This document shows positions 1-7,883 of a stretch of 64,000 nucleotides of DNA, piece by piece (within the stretch, counting starts at the first letter, position 1; each line of letters opens with the position of its first letter). The notes beneath the pieces were generated by a model that was not told the DNA's origin, ran no database searches, and saw only the letters and a program-made list of their open reading frames with translations. The DNA is from Limnochordia bacterium (GTDB taxonomy: Bacteria > Bacillota > Limnochordia > DUMW01). A program made the translations under genes and the position numbers. The stretch spans positions 1 to 64,000 of the forward strand of contig JALNWK010000003.1 in assembly GCA_023230925.1 (NCBI GenBank). The letters are read 5' to 3'.

Positions 1-349
1 ACTTCGTCTGGTGGATTGTCGAACCTGTTCAACAGACTCAATGAAGGTACCACTTTCTAGCACGTAAGGAACCGAGCCGACTTGGAGATGGAGCCTCTAC
101 CCGCTAATCGTTGACTCACTCCCTTGGCTAACATGAATTATGAGTTGGGAATCAACGCCCAGTCTTACGTACAGATCACCGGTTTGGGCTCAAGAATGGT
201 GATGGACCTAGCCGATCAGCAGCATCGGTTCCGATCCGGTATCTAATACATGTGAAGTCGTCGGATTTTGCAGCAGCCAATTCCATCTTGCTCTTCCCCT
301 GACGGCTACAGTAGAAGTACAGGTAGAGGGTTTTCTTTCCCAGCAAAGA
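1..349. other. No gene recognised at the left edge
   Basis: No reading frame here has both a ribosome binding site and a recognisable product. A 37-codon frame from an ATG at 133 lacks a Shine-Dalgarno sequence. The frame of the broken PHP gene that follows can be read back to about position 270 without a stop, so part of this stretch may be its decayed 5' portion. Confidence 0.5.
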
Positions 350-919
350 TTGGTCCGCTTTGATTGCCCCCAAATTACAGAAACCATAGAAGCGGTCTAT
401 ACGGGAAGATTTGCTAAACAGGGTCCCCCTGGAGACCAAGGTCAGGATTTGCCCAGCCTGCAGGTGTTGATTGGCTGTGAAGCCGATGTACTAGATGAAG
501 GTGTTCTTACCCTTGACTATGGTCTTGGCGCCTAATCAGTATCACTTTTGAGAACGCACCTTAGCGCGGTTTGTCCCCTAGCGGATATTATCGCCCACCC
601 CTTCTCCTATGGGTGCCCGAGGATGGCTGAGCTTACTGAGCACATTGGCTCCGATGTTCTGCTTCCCCTTATTGAAAGGGCTAAGGCCAATGAAGTTGCT
701 GTGGAGATTAGTCCCACCACGGTGGACAATGGGCATCGGGACTTCATGTATCGCTTCTATGTGATGTGTTTGGAAAACGGAGTACAGCTCTGTCCAGGTA
801 GTGATGCCCATTGTCTTGATGATGTTGGTAGGATGAAGTCCGTTATGTTATTCTTGGATCAGTTAGGTGCCAGACCCGAGGATCTATTGGAACTAAGCGA
901 TCTTAAGGAAAGATCATGA
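350..919 (+). pseudogene. Broken PHP-domain phosphoesterase (histidinol-phosphatase-like)
   Basis: Two pieces lie in the same frame, separated by a TAA at 533-535. The first (350-535) holds a PHP-like segment with GCEADVLDEGVLTLD. The second (about 548-919) holds IIAHPF and CPGSDAH, the later metal-ligand motifs of PHP phosphoesterases. In intact PHP proteins roughly 50-100 residues lie between these motifs; here they nearly abut, so an internal deletion plus a stop codon is likely. No start codon with a ribosome binding site is visible. The second piece could be translated from TTG 548, but it would lack half of the metal site. The PHP identity is good; loss of function is inferred from the missing segments. 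Confidence 0.7.
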
Positions 920-973
920 AGCTACCTCCAAAGTAATGGAGGTGTGAGCTGCTCGGTAAAGGAGGCTTGAGAA

Positions 974-1957
974 ATGACAAGTCGAGAGGTAGTGGTTCGT
1001 AGTATCAGGTTTGAAAACCCAGGTAGACTGCCCCGGAACTTCCCATCCCCCTTCGGGTCAGATTTCTACTGGACGAACATGTCACCAAACCCTGATGCTC
1101 GTCCCAAAAGTGGCATTGATGAATGGGGGTGTGTCTGGGAGAATCTGGGTTTCTCCAATTTAGGTGAGGTGAAGGTCTTTCCGATCACGGACTGGTCGGA
1201 GTTGGAGAAGCTTCGGGTACCGGATTTTAAGGAGCGAGACCGCTTTGCCCACTTGAAGGGGATTCGGCAGGATGCGGGGGATCGGTTCATTATTGCCACG
1301 GGAGTATCGATTTATGAAAGAGCCCATTTCCTACGCGGCTTGGAGAATCTCTGGGCGGATATTCACCTGAATCCCAGAAAACTTGGCCAGCTGCTGGATA
1401 TCCTGGTTGATCTGAATCTAGCCGCTATATCAGAATATGCCAAGCTTGGAGTTGATGGTTACACTATGTGTGACGATTGGGGGCTACAGGATCGCCTAAT
1501 GATCTCCCCAGAGCACTGGCGGGCTTTTTGGAGACCACGCTACCAGAAGATTTTTGATGCAGTAAAGCGGGCGGGTATGCTCTCTTTCCTGCACAGTTGC
1601 GGGTATATCCTGGACATACTTGATGATCTTGTGGAAATAGGACTGGATGTGATTCAGATTGATCAGCAAGAGAATATGGGATTAGAGGTCCTTGGAGAAC
1701 GTTTTCAAGGTAGGATTACGTTTTTCGCCCCGGTGGACATCCAGCGGGTCATGTATCAAGAAGTTGATCAAATCCGCAGTTACTGCCGTAAAATGGTCCA
1801 GTATCTGGCAAGTAAACAGGGTGGATTCATCCCATGTTGGTACGCAGATCCTCATGGCGTTGGCCACTCCCAAGAGGCCATCGAGGTCATGTGCAATGAA
1901 TTCCTGAAGTTAAGCGAGGAACTATATACTGACGCTTGGGATGGGAAGGAAAAATAA
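974..1957 (+). CDS. Uroporphyrinogen decarboxylase-like methyltransferase
   Basis: The 327-residue protein matches the UroD/MtaA/CmuA superfamily, a TIM-barrel fold used for porphyrin decarboxylation or, in the MtaA branch, methyl transfer to cobalamin or thiols. Family-like features are the FLHSCGYI segment near residue 210, followed by a region of the type DVIQIDQQ. The N-terminal substrate-binding arginines of true HemE are not evident and no heme genes are nearby, so a methyltransferase or orphan role is more likely than heme synthesis. A strong AAAGGAGG lies just upstream of ATG 974. The ApbE gene starts 6 nt after the stop, which suggests cotranscription. The substrate is unknown. Confidence 0.8.
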   Translation: MTSREVVVRSIRFENPGRLPRNFPSPFGSDFYWTNMSPNPDARPKSGIDEWGCVWENLGFSNLGEVKVFPITDWSELEKLRVPDFKERDRFAHLKGIRQDAGDRFIIATGVSIYERAHFLRGLENLWADIHLNPRKLGQLLDILVDLNLAAISEYAKLGVDGYTMCDDWGLQDRLMISPEHWRAFWRPRYQKIFDAVKRAGMLSFLHSCGYILDILDDLVEIGLDVIQIDQQENMGLEVLGERFQGRITFFAPVDIQRVMYQEVDQIRSYCRKMVQYLASKQGGFIPCWYADPHGVGHSQEAIEVMCNEFLKLSEELYTDAWDGKEK

Positions 1958-1963
1958 GTCTGC

Positions 1964-2938
1964 ATGGTGAAGAGCGAGTTTTGTAAAACAGCCGATGGGT
2001 ACGTGGAAGAACGGTTTCCTGCCATGGGTACCAAAATCACGCAGAGAATCGTTGGTAGTCAAGGTCTGCTTCAGGCTGGCCGAAGCAAGATCATAGAATT
2101 GGAGAGACTTTTGAGCTTCTATGACCCGGACAGTGATCTTACCCAGCTTAATCAAAGCGCTGGTGGGGACTGGCTTACTTTGCATCCAATTACCTGTGAG
2201 GTTCTGCGGGAAGCCAGGGACTACTGTCTGTGGACTGAGGGAGCCTTCGATGCTACCATTGCTCCCTTGGTTGCTGCCTGGGGCATTGGCACTAGCCATC
2301 CGCTGATTCCGGACCCGAAGGAGATTGAGACTCTTTTGCCATTGGTCGATGGAGCTAGTATCGAACTTAGTGAGACCGAGGGACGCTTGCCCTATGTAGG
2401 TCAAAGGATTGACTTAGGAGGTATCGCTAAGGGTTTTGCTGCGGACTATTTGTCAAGATTCTACCAAAGCAGCGGTACTGGTAGTGGCCTGGTAAACCTA
2501 GGCGGAAATGTGCTGGTGTGGGGAGCAAAAAGCGACGGTAGTCCCTGGCGGATCGGAATCCAACAGCCCGGTCGCCGGCGTGGTGTGCATATGGGGTATG
2601 TGGAATTGGCAGGGGGGTGTATGGCCTCTTCCGGTGCTTACGAGCGCAACTTTCGCTGTCGGGGGAGGACTTACGGCCATGTGCTTGATCCAAGGACGGG
2701 ATATCCCGTTGTACATGATCTCCTTGGTGTAACCGTAGTGGCTAAGGATGGGGTTTGCGCCGATGCCCTATCTACTGCAATATTTGTTCTCGGACTGAAG
2801 CAAGGGATGCAATTGGTAAACAAACTGGAATCAGATGCAGTCATAATAACCAGACAGGGGACCGTGTTCGTCTCCATGGGGCTAAAAGATAAATTTGTAT
2901 CGTGTAGCAAAGAACAAGTATTTTACGTTGGTCCATGA
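1964..2938 (+). CDS. apbE: FAD:protein FMN transferase (ApbE family)
   Basis: ApbE proteins transfer FMN from FAD to a threonine of a target protein on the outer face of the membrane. This 324-residue protein has the family features: an early AMGT segment (residues 21-24), an IDLGGIAKGFAADY segment near residue 150 and an NLGGNVLVWG segment near 182. A late DALSTAIFVLG segment is the typical C-terminal metal-binding region. No clear signal peptide or lipobox is present at the N-terminus, which is unusual for the secreted branch, so it may act inside the cell or have another start. The next gene encodes an FMN-binding-domain protein with the acceptor motif, so enzyme and substrate are paired. 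Confidence 0.92.
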   Translation: MVKSEFCKTADGYVEERFPAMGTKITQRIVGSQGLLQAGRSKIIELERLLSFYDPDSDLTQLNQSAGGDWLTLHPITCEVLREARDYCLWTEGAFDATIAPLVAAWGIGTSHPLIPDPKEIETLLPLVDGASIELSETEGRLPYVGQRIDLGGIAKGFAADYLSRFYQSSGTGSGLVNLGGNVLVWGAKSDGSPWRIGIQQPGRRRGVHMGYVELAGGCMASSGAYERNFRCRGRTYGHVLDPRTGYPVVHDLLGVTVVAKDGVCADALSTAIFVLGLKQGMQLVNKLESDAVIITRQGTVFVSMGLKDKFVSCSKEQVFYVGP

Positions 2939-2950
2939 GGGGTGAAGGAT

Positions 2951-3331
2951 TTGAAGATCGTGTTAGGTATCGTGGGTGGTTTGGTTGTCTTGGTGGTGGC
3001 GGGATTGTTATACCTATCCCGGGGTTTGAACCAGGGTGCAAGCATTACTATTGATGAGATTGATATCAGTTCTCTACCCGACGGTATATATGAAGGGACC
3101 TATCGAGCGGGGCGCTGGACGAACACCGTTGAGGTGGATGTTGCAGATGGTAGAATGACAGCCATACGCGTCGTGAAAGATGTGCAATTCGCCCTCGCTG
3201 AAGTCCGTAAACAGACCATTGATCGAGTACTAGAAAAGCAGTCACCGGCTGTGGATGCAGTCTCTGGCGCAACGGTTACCTCTAAGGCGTACTTGAAGGC
3301 GGTGGAAAAAGCCCTAGCAACAAAGGACTAA
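2951..3331 (+). CDS. Membrane-anchored FMN-binding domain protein
   Basis: This small protein (about 126 residues) has one N-terminal hydrophobic segment (residues 5-22) and then an FMN-binding domain. It ends with SGATVTSKAYLKAVEKAL, the classical flavinylation motif in which the threonine of S/TGAxxT accepts FMN from ApbE. The domain would sit outside the membrane as a small electron carrier. TTG 2951 is preferred because the GAGGGG at 2937-2942 is well placed; GTG 2942 is an alternative. The gene starts 12 nt after apbE, so it is the obvious flavinylation target. Its redox partner is not next door; the NapH-like Fe-S membrane protein at 16.7-17.4 kb is a candidate by type only. Confidence 0.88.
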   Translation: MKIVLGIVGGLVVLVVAGLLYLSRGLNQGASITIDEIDISSLPDGIYEGTYRAGRWTNTVEVDVADGRMTAIRVVKDVQFALAEVRKQTIDRVLEKQSPAVDAVSGATVTSKAYLKAVEKALATKD

Positions 3332-3873
3332 GCTTTCCATGTTTTTACGATCATCTGTTTTGGGCCTAGCATCTGCCAACAATGGGTACAAACAGGCCAT
3401 CAGCGGATCGAGGGGCGAATTGAACAGGATGCTTCTTTTGCCGGTCATGGACTCGCCATACGGTTTCGGTTGGAGGCACCGGTGTCCATTCATCTAAAGT
3501 CACCAGGTTGCATTTTCCGCGTTGGTTCGGGTGTGCGGGGTGAATGGTTTACTACGTTAGATACAAATCTAGGGTAACCCTCGTTGCGGGTACGGGTGGA
3601 GGTTTCTCTTCCTCAATGAAGAGACCTGTTTAATTCCGACAGGGTATCACCGATTTACGCACCCTAAGCTGGAGTAATCTAGACACAGGAGATGTTTTTG
3701 ACGTTAGAAGAACCAGGTTCAGTAAACCCTCAATAGCTGTGAGAGGAAGCCCAAAGACTCTCTTCTTTGAGAACGTGTCCGCTGTGCAAAACAATGCACC
3801 TACCCATGGCGGGCCCAGGTAAAGATCGTTGCCAAGAAGCTACATCTTTGGCCGTGGCGATTCGTGTGGCTGA
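3332..3873. other. Gene-poor stretch with an uninterrupted frame after the FMN-binding gene
   Basis: From the TAA of the FMN-binding gene, the same frame stays open until TAA 3575-3577. It reads like protein (for example HLKSPGCIFRVGSG) but has no ATG and no ribosome binding site. It could be a decayed gene or a lost C-terminal extension. The remaining 300 nt towards the convergent RNA methyltransferase shows nothing recognisable. Confidence 0.4.
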
Positions 3874-4707
3874 TTATTTCCTTCGCCTTTGCTGGTTGCT
3901 CTCATATAGGAAAATCGATGCAGCGCAGGCAATATTCAAAGAAGATGCCGATCCGTATATGGGGATGCGCACTAGATCGTCACACAAGGTGCGGAGATTC
4001 CAACTTAAGCCACTGGTTTCGTTCCCTAAAACAAACGCGGTAGGCCGGGTAAAGTCAACTTCAAGAATGTCCGTTGTTGCCTTTGCACTAGAACCGATAA
4101 CTTGAAAGTTGGGGTAACGTTTCTTAATCTGGGCAAACCAAGGGATCAAGTCTTTGTACGAGGCAGCCCGAACCGAAGGCAAGGTGAATATTGAACCAAT
4201 ACTGGCTCTGATGGTTTGGGGATCGTAAAGGTCGGCGCTATGCCCCGTAATGACCATACCATTTGCACTGAAACTGTCACAGGAGCGGATGATGGTGCCG
4301 AGGTTTCCAGGGCTAGTGGGCCGATCTAAGATGATGCCGAGAAAATTCTCTGTGATGGGGATGCGACTGAGATCATCTACTGGTATGGATACAAGGGCGA
4401 GGAGTTCCGAGGTGTTCTCCTTGTCACTTAGTTGTTCCATCAGAGCGGGATGGAGTTGGTAGTGGACCTTGGCAGGGGACTCCTGCAAAATACTGATCGC
4501 CCAGTCGGAGAGATCCGCTTCTGGTCCGTAGATAAAGGCATCGATTGCCCAATGGTAAGCAATAGCTCGGTTAATAGCCTGGACACCTTCCACTAGGAAA
4601 GTCCCATGTTGGTGTCGTTTCCTTCGATTTCTGGAGATGACCTCGATATGTTGAAAATCGTTATTCGCTGTATTTATGCGCACAATCCGGGGGTTCATAT
4701 CACTCAA
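3874..4707 (-). CDS. TrmH/SpoU-family RNA 2'-O-methyltransferase
   Basis: This 277-residue SPOUT enzyme transfers a methyl group from SAM to a ribose 2'-OH of rRNA or tRNA. The N-terminal 100 residues resemble the substrate-binding domain common in such enzymes (RNRRKRHQHGTFLVEG). The C-terminal part carries the three knot motifs: LDRPTSPGNLGTIIRSCDSF near residue 150, AFVLGNETSGLS near 225 and IPIYGSASSLNIACAASIFLYE-type motif 3 near 250. The arginine in motif 1 and the asparagine in motif 3 are both present, so it looks catalytically intact. The exact nucleotide target cannot be told. It is divergent from the ATP-grasp gene at 4916, with about 200 nt between them for promoters. Confidence 0.9.
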   Translation of the reverse strand: MSDMNPRIVRINTANNDFQHIEVISRNRRKRHQHGTFLVEGVQAINRAIAYHWAIDAFIYGPEADLSDWAISILQESPAKVHYQLHPALMEQLSDKENTSELLALVSIPVDDLSRIPITENFLGIILDRPTSPGNLGTIIRSCDSFSANGMVITGHSADLYDPQTIRASIGSIFTLPSVRAASYKDLIPWFAQIKKRYPNFQVIGSSAKATTDILEVDFTRPTAFVLGNETSGLSWNLRTLCDDLVRIPIYGSASSLNIACAASIFLYESNQQRRRK

Positions 4708-4915
4708 CCACCTCTATGATGTTCTCAATCTTACATACCTGTTCATGATTCCTAGGTCATTTGTTAAGGAACCCCAATCTAAGTTTCGTCACAGGTCATA
4801 CAGATCCCTGTGCAGATCTAAGCCTACCCAGACCGCAGGGTAGGATATTCCCTTGTTTTGTCGAATATATCACAGAGCTAGCAGCGTAAAGCACCAATCT
4901 ATAAGGGGTGACGAT

Positions 4916-5905
4916 ATGGATGTTCTTATCACATATAATACGCCTGTCAATAGAGCGGACCAACACTACCTGGCCCATGCCGGGGTAATGCAGGAGGTCC
5001 GGGATGTAGGCCGCGCCTGTGTGGAACTAGGCTATCGATTCAAGGTGTTGGGAATTGGTAGAAACCTGTCCGAGGAGCTAAAACGCCTAGCTGATACCAG
5101 TGTTGATGTGGTGTTTAATCTATGTGAGAGTATTAGGGAAAGTAGTAAAGCCCAGGCTTTGTTTACGGGCTACCTTGAGCTTCTGGGCATGAAGTTCACC
5201 GGTTCCGATAGTATCGGTATCTTCAATGCGGTAAACAAGGCGGTATCCTATGCCCTCCTGGCTGACGGGGGATTGCCAGTACCCACAACTTGGCCCTTAA
5301 CCGCCTGGGAAGAGGTGGACATATTCCCTGTACTAGTTAAGCCTGTAGCTGAAGATGGTAGCATTGGGATCTGGCAAGATAGTATAGCCAACAGCCCCGT
5401 GGAACTACGAGGCATATTCGAGGGGAAAGCGGATCCTGCCTTTTGGTTGATTCAGCAATACCTGGACGGACGGGAGTTTTACGTTAGTATTCTAGAGGAC
5501 GAACCCCTACGGACCCTAGCCCTAGCCGAGGCTGCCTTTGCCGAGATGCCGCCGGGGTATCGACCGATTCTATCCTACGATGCAAAGTGGACCGAAGGAT
5601 CGGTTGAACAGAAAGCCTACCGACGCGTTTGCCCAGCACAGATCGGTCAGGATGAGGCCACCCGGTTTGAGGATTTAGCTACAAGAGCCTTCAAGATCAT
5701 TGGTCTAAGGCATTACGGCAGGGTAGACATACGCCTTGATCAAGCTGGCCAACCCTACCTGATTGATGTCAATGCCAATCCGGATATTACCAAGGGGCAA
5801 GGGTTTCCCTTTGCGGCAGAGGTTGCGGGAATTACCTATCCCGAGCTTATAGACTGTTTACTCAAACTAGCCCTACAAGATAAAAAGACTGGTCCCTGGT
5901 CATAG
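4916..5905 (+). CDS. ATP-grasp ligase, D-alanine--D-alanine ligase-like
   Basis: The 329-residue protein has a D-Ala-D-Ala ligase layout. An N-terminal domain carries VFNLCES (about residue 65). The ATP-grasp central domain has LVKPVAEDGSIGI near residue 142, and the C-terminal catalytic loop GRVDIRLDQAGQPYLIDVNANPDI near residue 270 contains the Mg-binding D, E-equivalent and N residues. Such enzymes condense an amino acid with an amine using ATP. It is shorter and more divergent than housekeeping Ddl and sits away from cell-wall genes, so another dipeptide or peptide ligase role is possible. ATG 4916 is chosen because AAGGGGTGA lies just before it; an earlier in-frame start at 4853 has no ribosome binding site. 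Confidence 0.82.
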   Translation: MDVLITYNTPVNRADQHYLAHAGVMQEVRDVGRACVELGYRFKVLGIGRNLSEELKRLADTSVDVVFNLCESIRESSKAQALFTGYLELLGMKFTGSDSIGIFNAVNKAVSYALLADGGLPVPTTWPLTAWEEVDIFPVLVKPVAEDGSIGIWQDSIANSPVELRGIFEGKADPAFWLIQQYLDGREFYVSILEDEPLRTLALAEAAFAEMPPGYRPILSYDAKWTEGSVEQKAYRRVCPAQIGQDEATRFEDLATRAFKIIGLRHYGRVDIRLDQAGQPYLIDVNANPDITKGQGFPFAAEVAGITYPELIDCLLKLALQDKKTGPWS

Positions 5906-5910
5906 CTAGC

Positions 5911-6888
5911 CTATTCCGCCCGGTAACTGGGCACCGGATGCAGCCAACTTTTTACTTTCCCATACTTGACGAAGTTGTCAAACATATCCAGTTCTTCTAG
6001 TAGCAGATCCTGGAACAGATGCCGAATACGGTCATTGACTAAACTGTGGGTAGCCGCTTCTGCATGCATGATCATGGCACCCTGGAGCCCTGCCAGGATA
6101 TTGCGGTAGATTTTATCATCATCAACGATCTCGGCACTTACAGGGGTGGAGAGTACTTCGGATGGTCGTGTGGGTAGGGTAATGCCAAACTTCTTGCACT
6201 CAGTCTCCAGTACCTCCACCTGTTTGGCCAGAGTGGCAAGTCCCCGTTCGAGCAGAATACGGAAGTCCCCATCGTGCACTAGCTCGCGGAAGGCCTTAGT
6301 CTGCCAGATGTTATCATAGCGGAAGGTCAAGTGGTCCCACAGGTGGCCCACCCCGGACACATCAATGATCTCTTTTAGGTGTGATGGACTGCTCGGATAC
6401 AGGGGTGGTGTGGCTACCCAACCCTTTAGTTTTACGTAATCAATCATGGTTTCCACTAGTTCAAACTCCGTTTTGACCATTCTTAGTATCGTACCCCTAA
6501 TCTGCTCGTTTACTAAGGAAGTCCGAATGGCCCTTAACATGGTAAGGATGCGGCTCTGTAGTTGGGTTAGGACGTTTATAGCCATATATTCATCCCTCAA
6601 CGCTTCCGGGTTACCGGCCCAATCGACGGGGAATCTGTATTGGTCAGGACCCCGCACCGCGAACTGCTTCATTAGGCTCTCCAAGATCTCCTTGTTCTTA
6701 TCGATGGTTTTGATCAGCCTACCCAAGATGACCTGCAAATCTAGATCATGGGCAAACTGTTGGTAGACCCCCAATTGTTCAAGGGCATCGTATTTGGCTT
6801 TTAGCAGATCCCAAAGATTAAAAGCCTCCTGCACACTAAGCTGCTTCTGTCTTTCCTCTGTTTTTTTTGATTTGATGGTCATAATCAT
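5911..6888 (-). CDS. Tandem four-helix-bundle protein, DUF3231-like
   Basis: The 325-residue soluble, helix-rich protein consists of two similar halves. Each half has a LWDLLKAKYD or LWDHLTFRYDN opening and ends with a short motif after a helix, YVKLKGWVATPP in the first half and YGKVKSWLHPVP in the second. This duplicated pattern resembles DUF3231/CotF-like ferritin-fold proteins of sporulating Firmicutes, which are often spore-associated, but metal ligands are not obvious. ATG 6888 is chosen because AGGGGTG precedes it at good spacing; a TTG at 6939 in the same frame has no ribosome binding site. It converges with the ATP-grasp gene with only 5 nt between them. Confidence 0.7.
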   Translation of the reverse strand: MIMTIKSKKTEERQKQLSVQEAFNLWDLLKAKYDALEQLGVYQQFAHDLDLQVILGRLIKTIDKNKEILESLMKQFAVRGPDQYRFPVDWAGNPEALRDEYMAINVLTQLQSRILTMLRAIRTSLVNEQIRGTILRMVKTEFELVETMIDYVKLKGWVATPPLYPSSPSHLKEIIDVSGVGHLWDHLTFRYDNIWQTKAFRELVHDGDFRILLERGLATLAKQVEVLETECKKFGITLPTRPSEVLSTPVSAEIVDDDKIYRNILAGLQGAMIMHAEAATHSLVNDRIRHLFQDLLLEELDMFDNFVKYGKVKSWLHPVPSYRAE

Positions 6889-6968
6889 CGGTATTTGCAC
6901 CCCTGAATTAGTATTGGAGTGGGGTTGGGGATTATGCAATTATCCCATGGTAAATATCGGAACAGAGG

Positions 6969-7838
6969 TCAGGTAAGGGGCTTTAGCAATGGGTCGAGGG
7001 GATTGTGGATGGGGATATTCTTCCGGTGGTTGGCATAGCAATAGGTGCAGCCAAAACCGCAGGTATCATACATACCGATATCTATCGATTGATCGCACTG
7101 ACACAGGGGTCTTTGGTTGGGATCTTTTTTGGTGTTAAGTCGTAGGCCAAATAGTTGGTTTATTAGCCCATAGCTAATGCAACAGCCCGGGGGTATACCC
7201 AGGGTATCCGCTGGTTCAGCGCAGGAGACAAGGGAAATACCTTTGCTAAATCCAATCCGGTTCAGGGCCGCCACTAGGTCTTGTCGGGTCGAAAGACTAG
7301 GCTCTTGAGTAATCGTGATCCCTTGCTCCTGCTCGATCCTTCTTAGTTTAGGCTTAATCTTGGTGTAGACATCTAGGAAACTAATGGTGCACCGGCAGGT
7401 ATATCCTGCTAGAGACTCTGCGATCTGTTCAAATTGCTCCAGATGGTAAGTCTGGGGTGTTGCGCTGCTTAAGATGATCGGGTCATAGCGCCAGAGGACC
7501 TTATCACTACCAATTGCGGCACTTAGCTTGTGGAAAGTAGCGATTCTCTGGTCAAGGGGTGGTACCAAGGGCTCGAAAAACTCAGGATAGCTGTTCAATG
7601 TGTACTGGAAATAATAGCGATACCCTAAGTCATCTAACTCCACCAAGTGGGGAAGAAGGGGGGCGGGATGCTTGGTCCAGAAGACGAAGGCGTCCACCGT
7701 GTCCGGGGATACTTCGATGGGCCGTTGGTGCTGGTTATACGGGTTAACTTGGATAAAGTAACCTTCGTTTAGCCGGTTCATGAACCAATCAGCATAGAAC
7801 CCGGGAATATCCGTTCTCCTGCTCGCACTAATAATCAT
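6969..7838 (-). CDS. DUF1848 protein with a radical-SAM-like Fe-S motif
   Basis: This 289-residue protein starts with the typical DUF1848 opening IISASRRTDIP and has FVFWTKHPAP near residue 50. At the C-terminus it has DTCGFGCTYCYAN, a CxxxCxxC cluster like that of radical SAM enzymes, though placed at the far end. Further cysteines (PLCQCDQS) precede it. The family is widespread in anaerobes and its reaction is unknown. ATG 7838 is supported by AGAGGGGG 6 nt upstream; TTG 7844 is less likely. It lies downstream of the yitJ-like gene on the same strand, 45 nt after it, and may be cotranscribed with it. Confidence 0.85.
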   Translation of the reverse strand: MIISASRRTDIPGFYADWFMNRLNEGYFIQVNPYNQHQRPIEVSPDTVDAFVFWTKHPAPLLPHLVELDDLGYRYYFQYTLNSYPEFFEPLVPPLDQRIATFHKLSAAIGSDKVLWRYDPIILSSATPQTYHLEQFEQIAESLAGYTCRCTISFLDVYTKIKPKLRRIEQEQGITITQEPSLSTRQDLVAALNRIGFSKGISLVSCAEPADTLGIPPGCCISYGLINQLFGLRLNTKKDPNQRPLCQCDQSIDIGMYDTCGFGCTYCYANHRKNIPIHNPLDPLLKPLT

Positions 7839-7883
7839 GCCCAACCCCCTCTTTTTAAAGGAATGAGAAAGGTGCTCTTATTC

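Noticed and set aside
3767..4105. 112-codon plus-strand frame
   Set aside because: It lies over the 3' end of the TrmH-type gene, has no ribosome binding site and no family signature.
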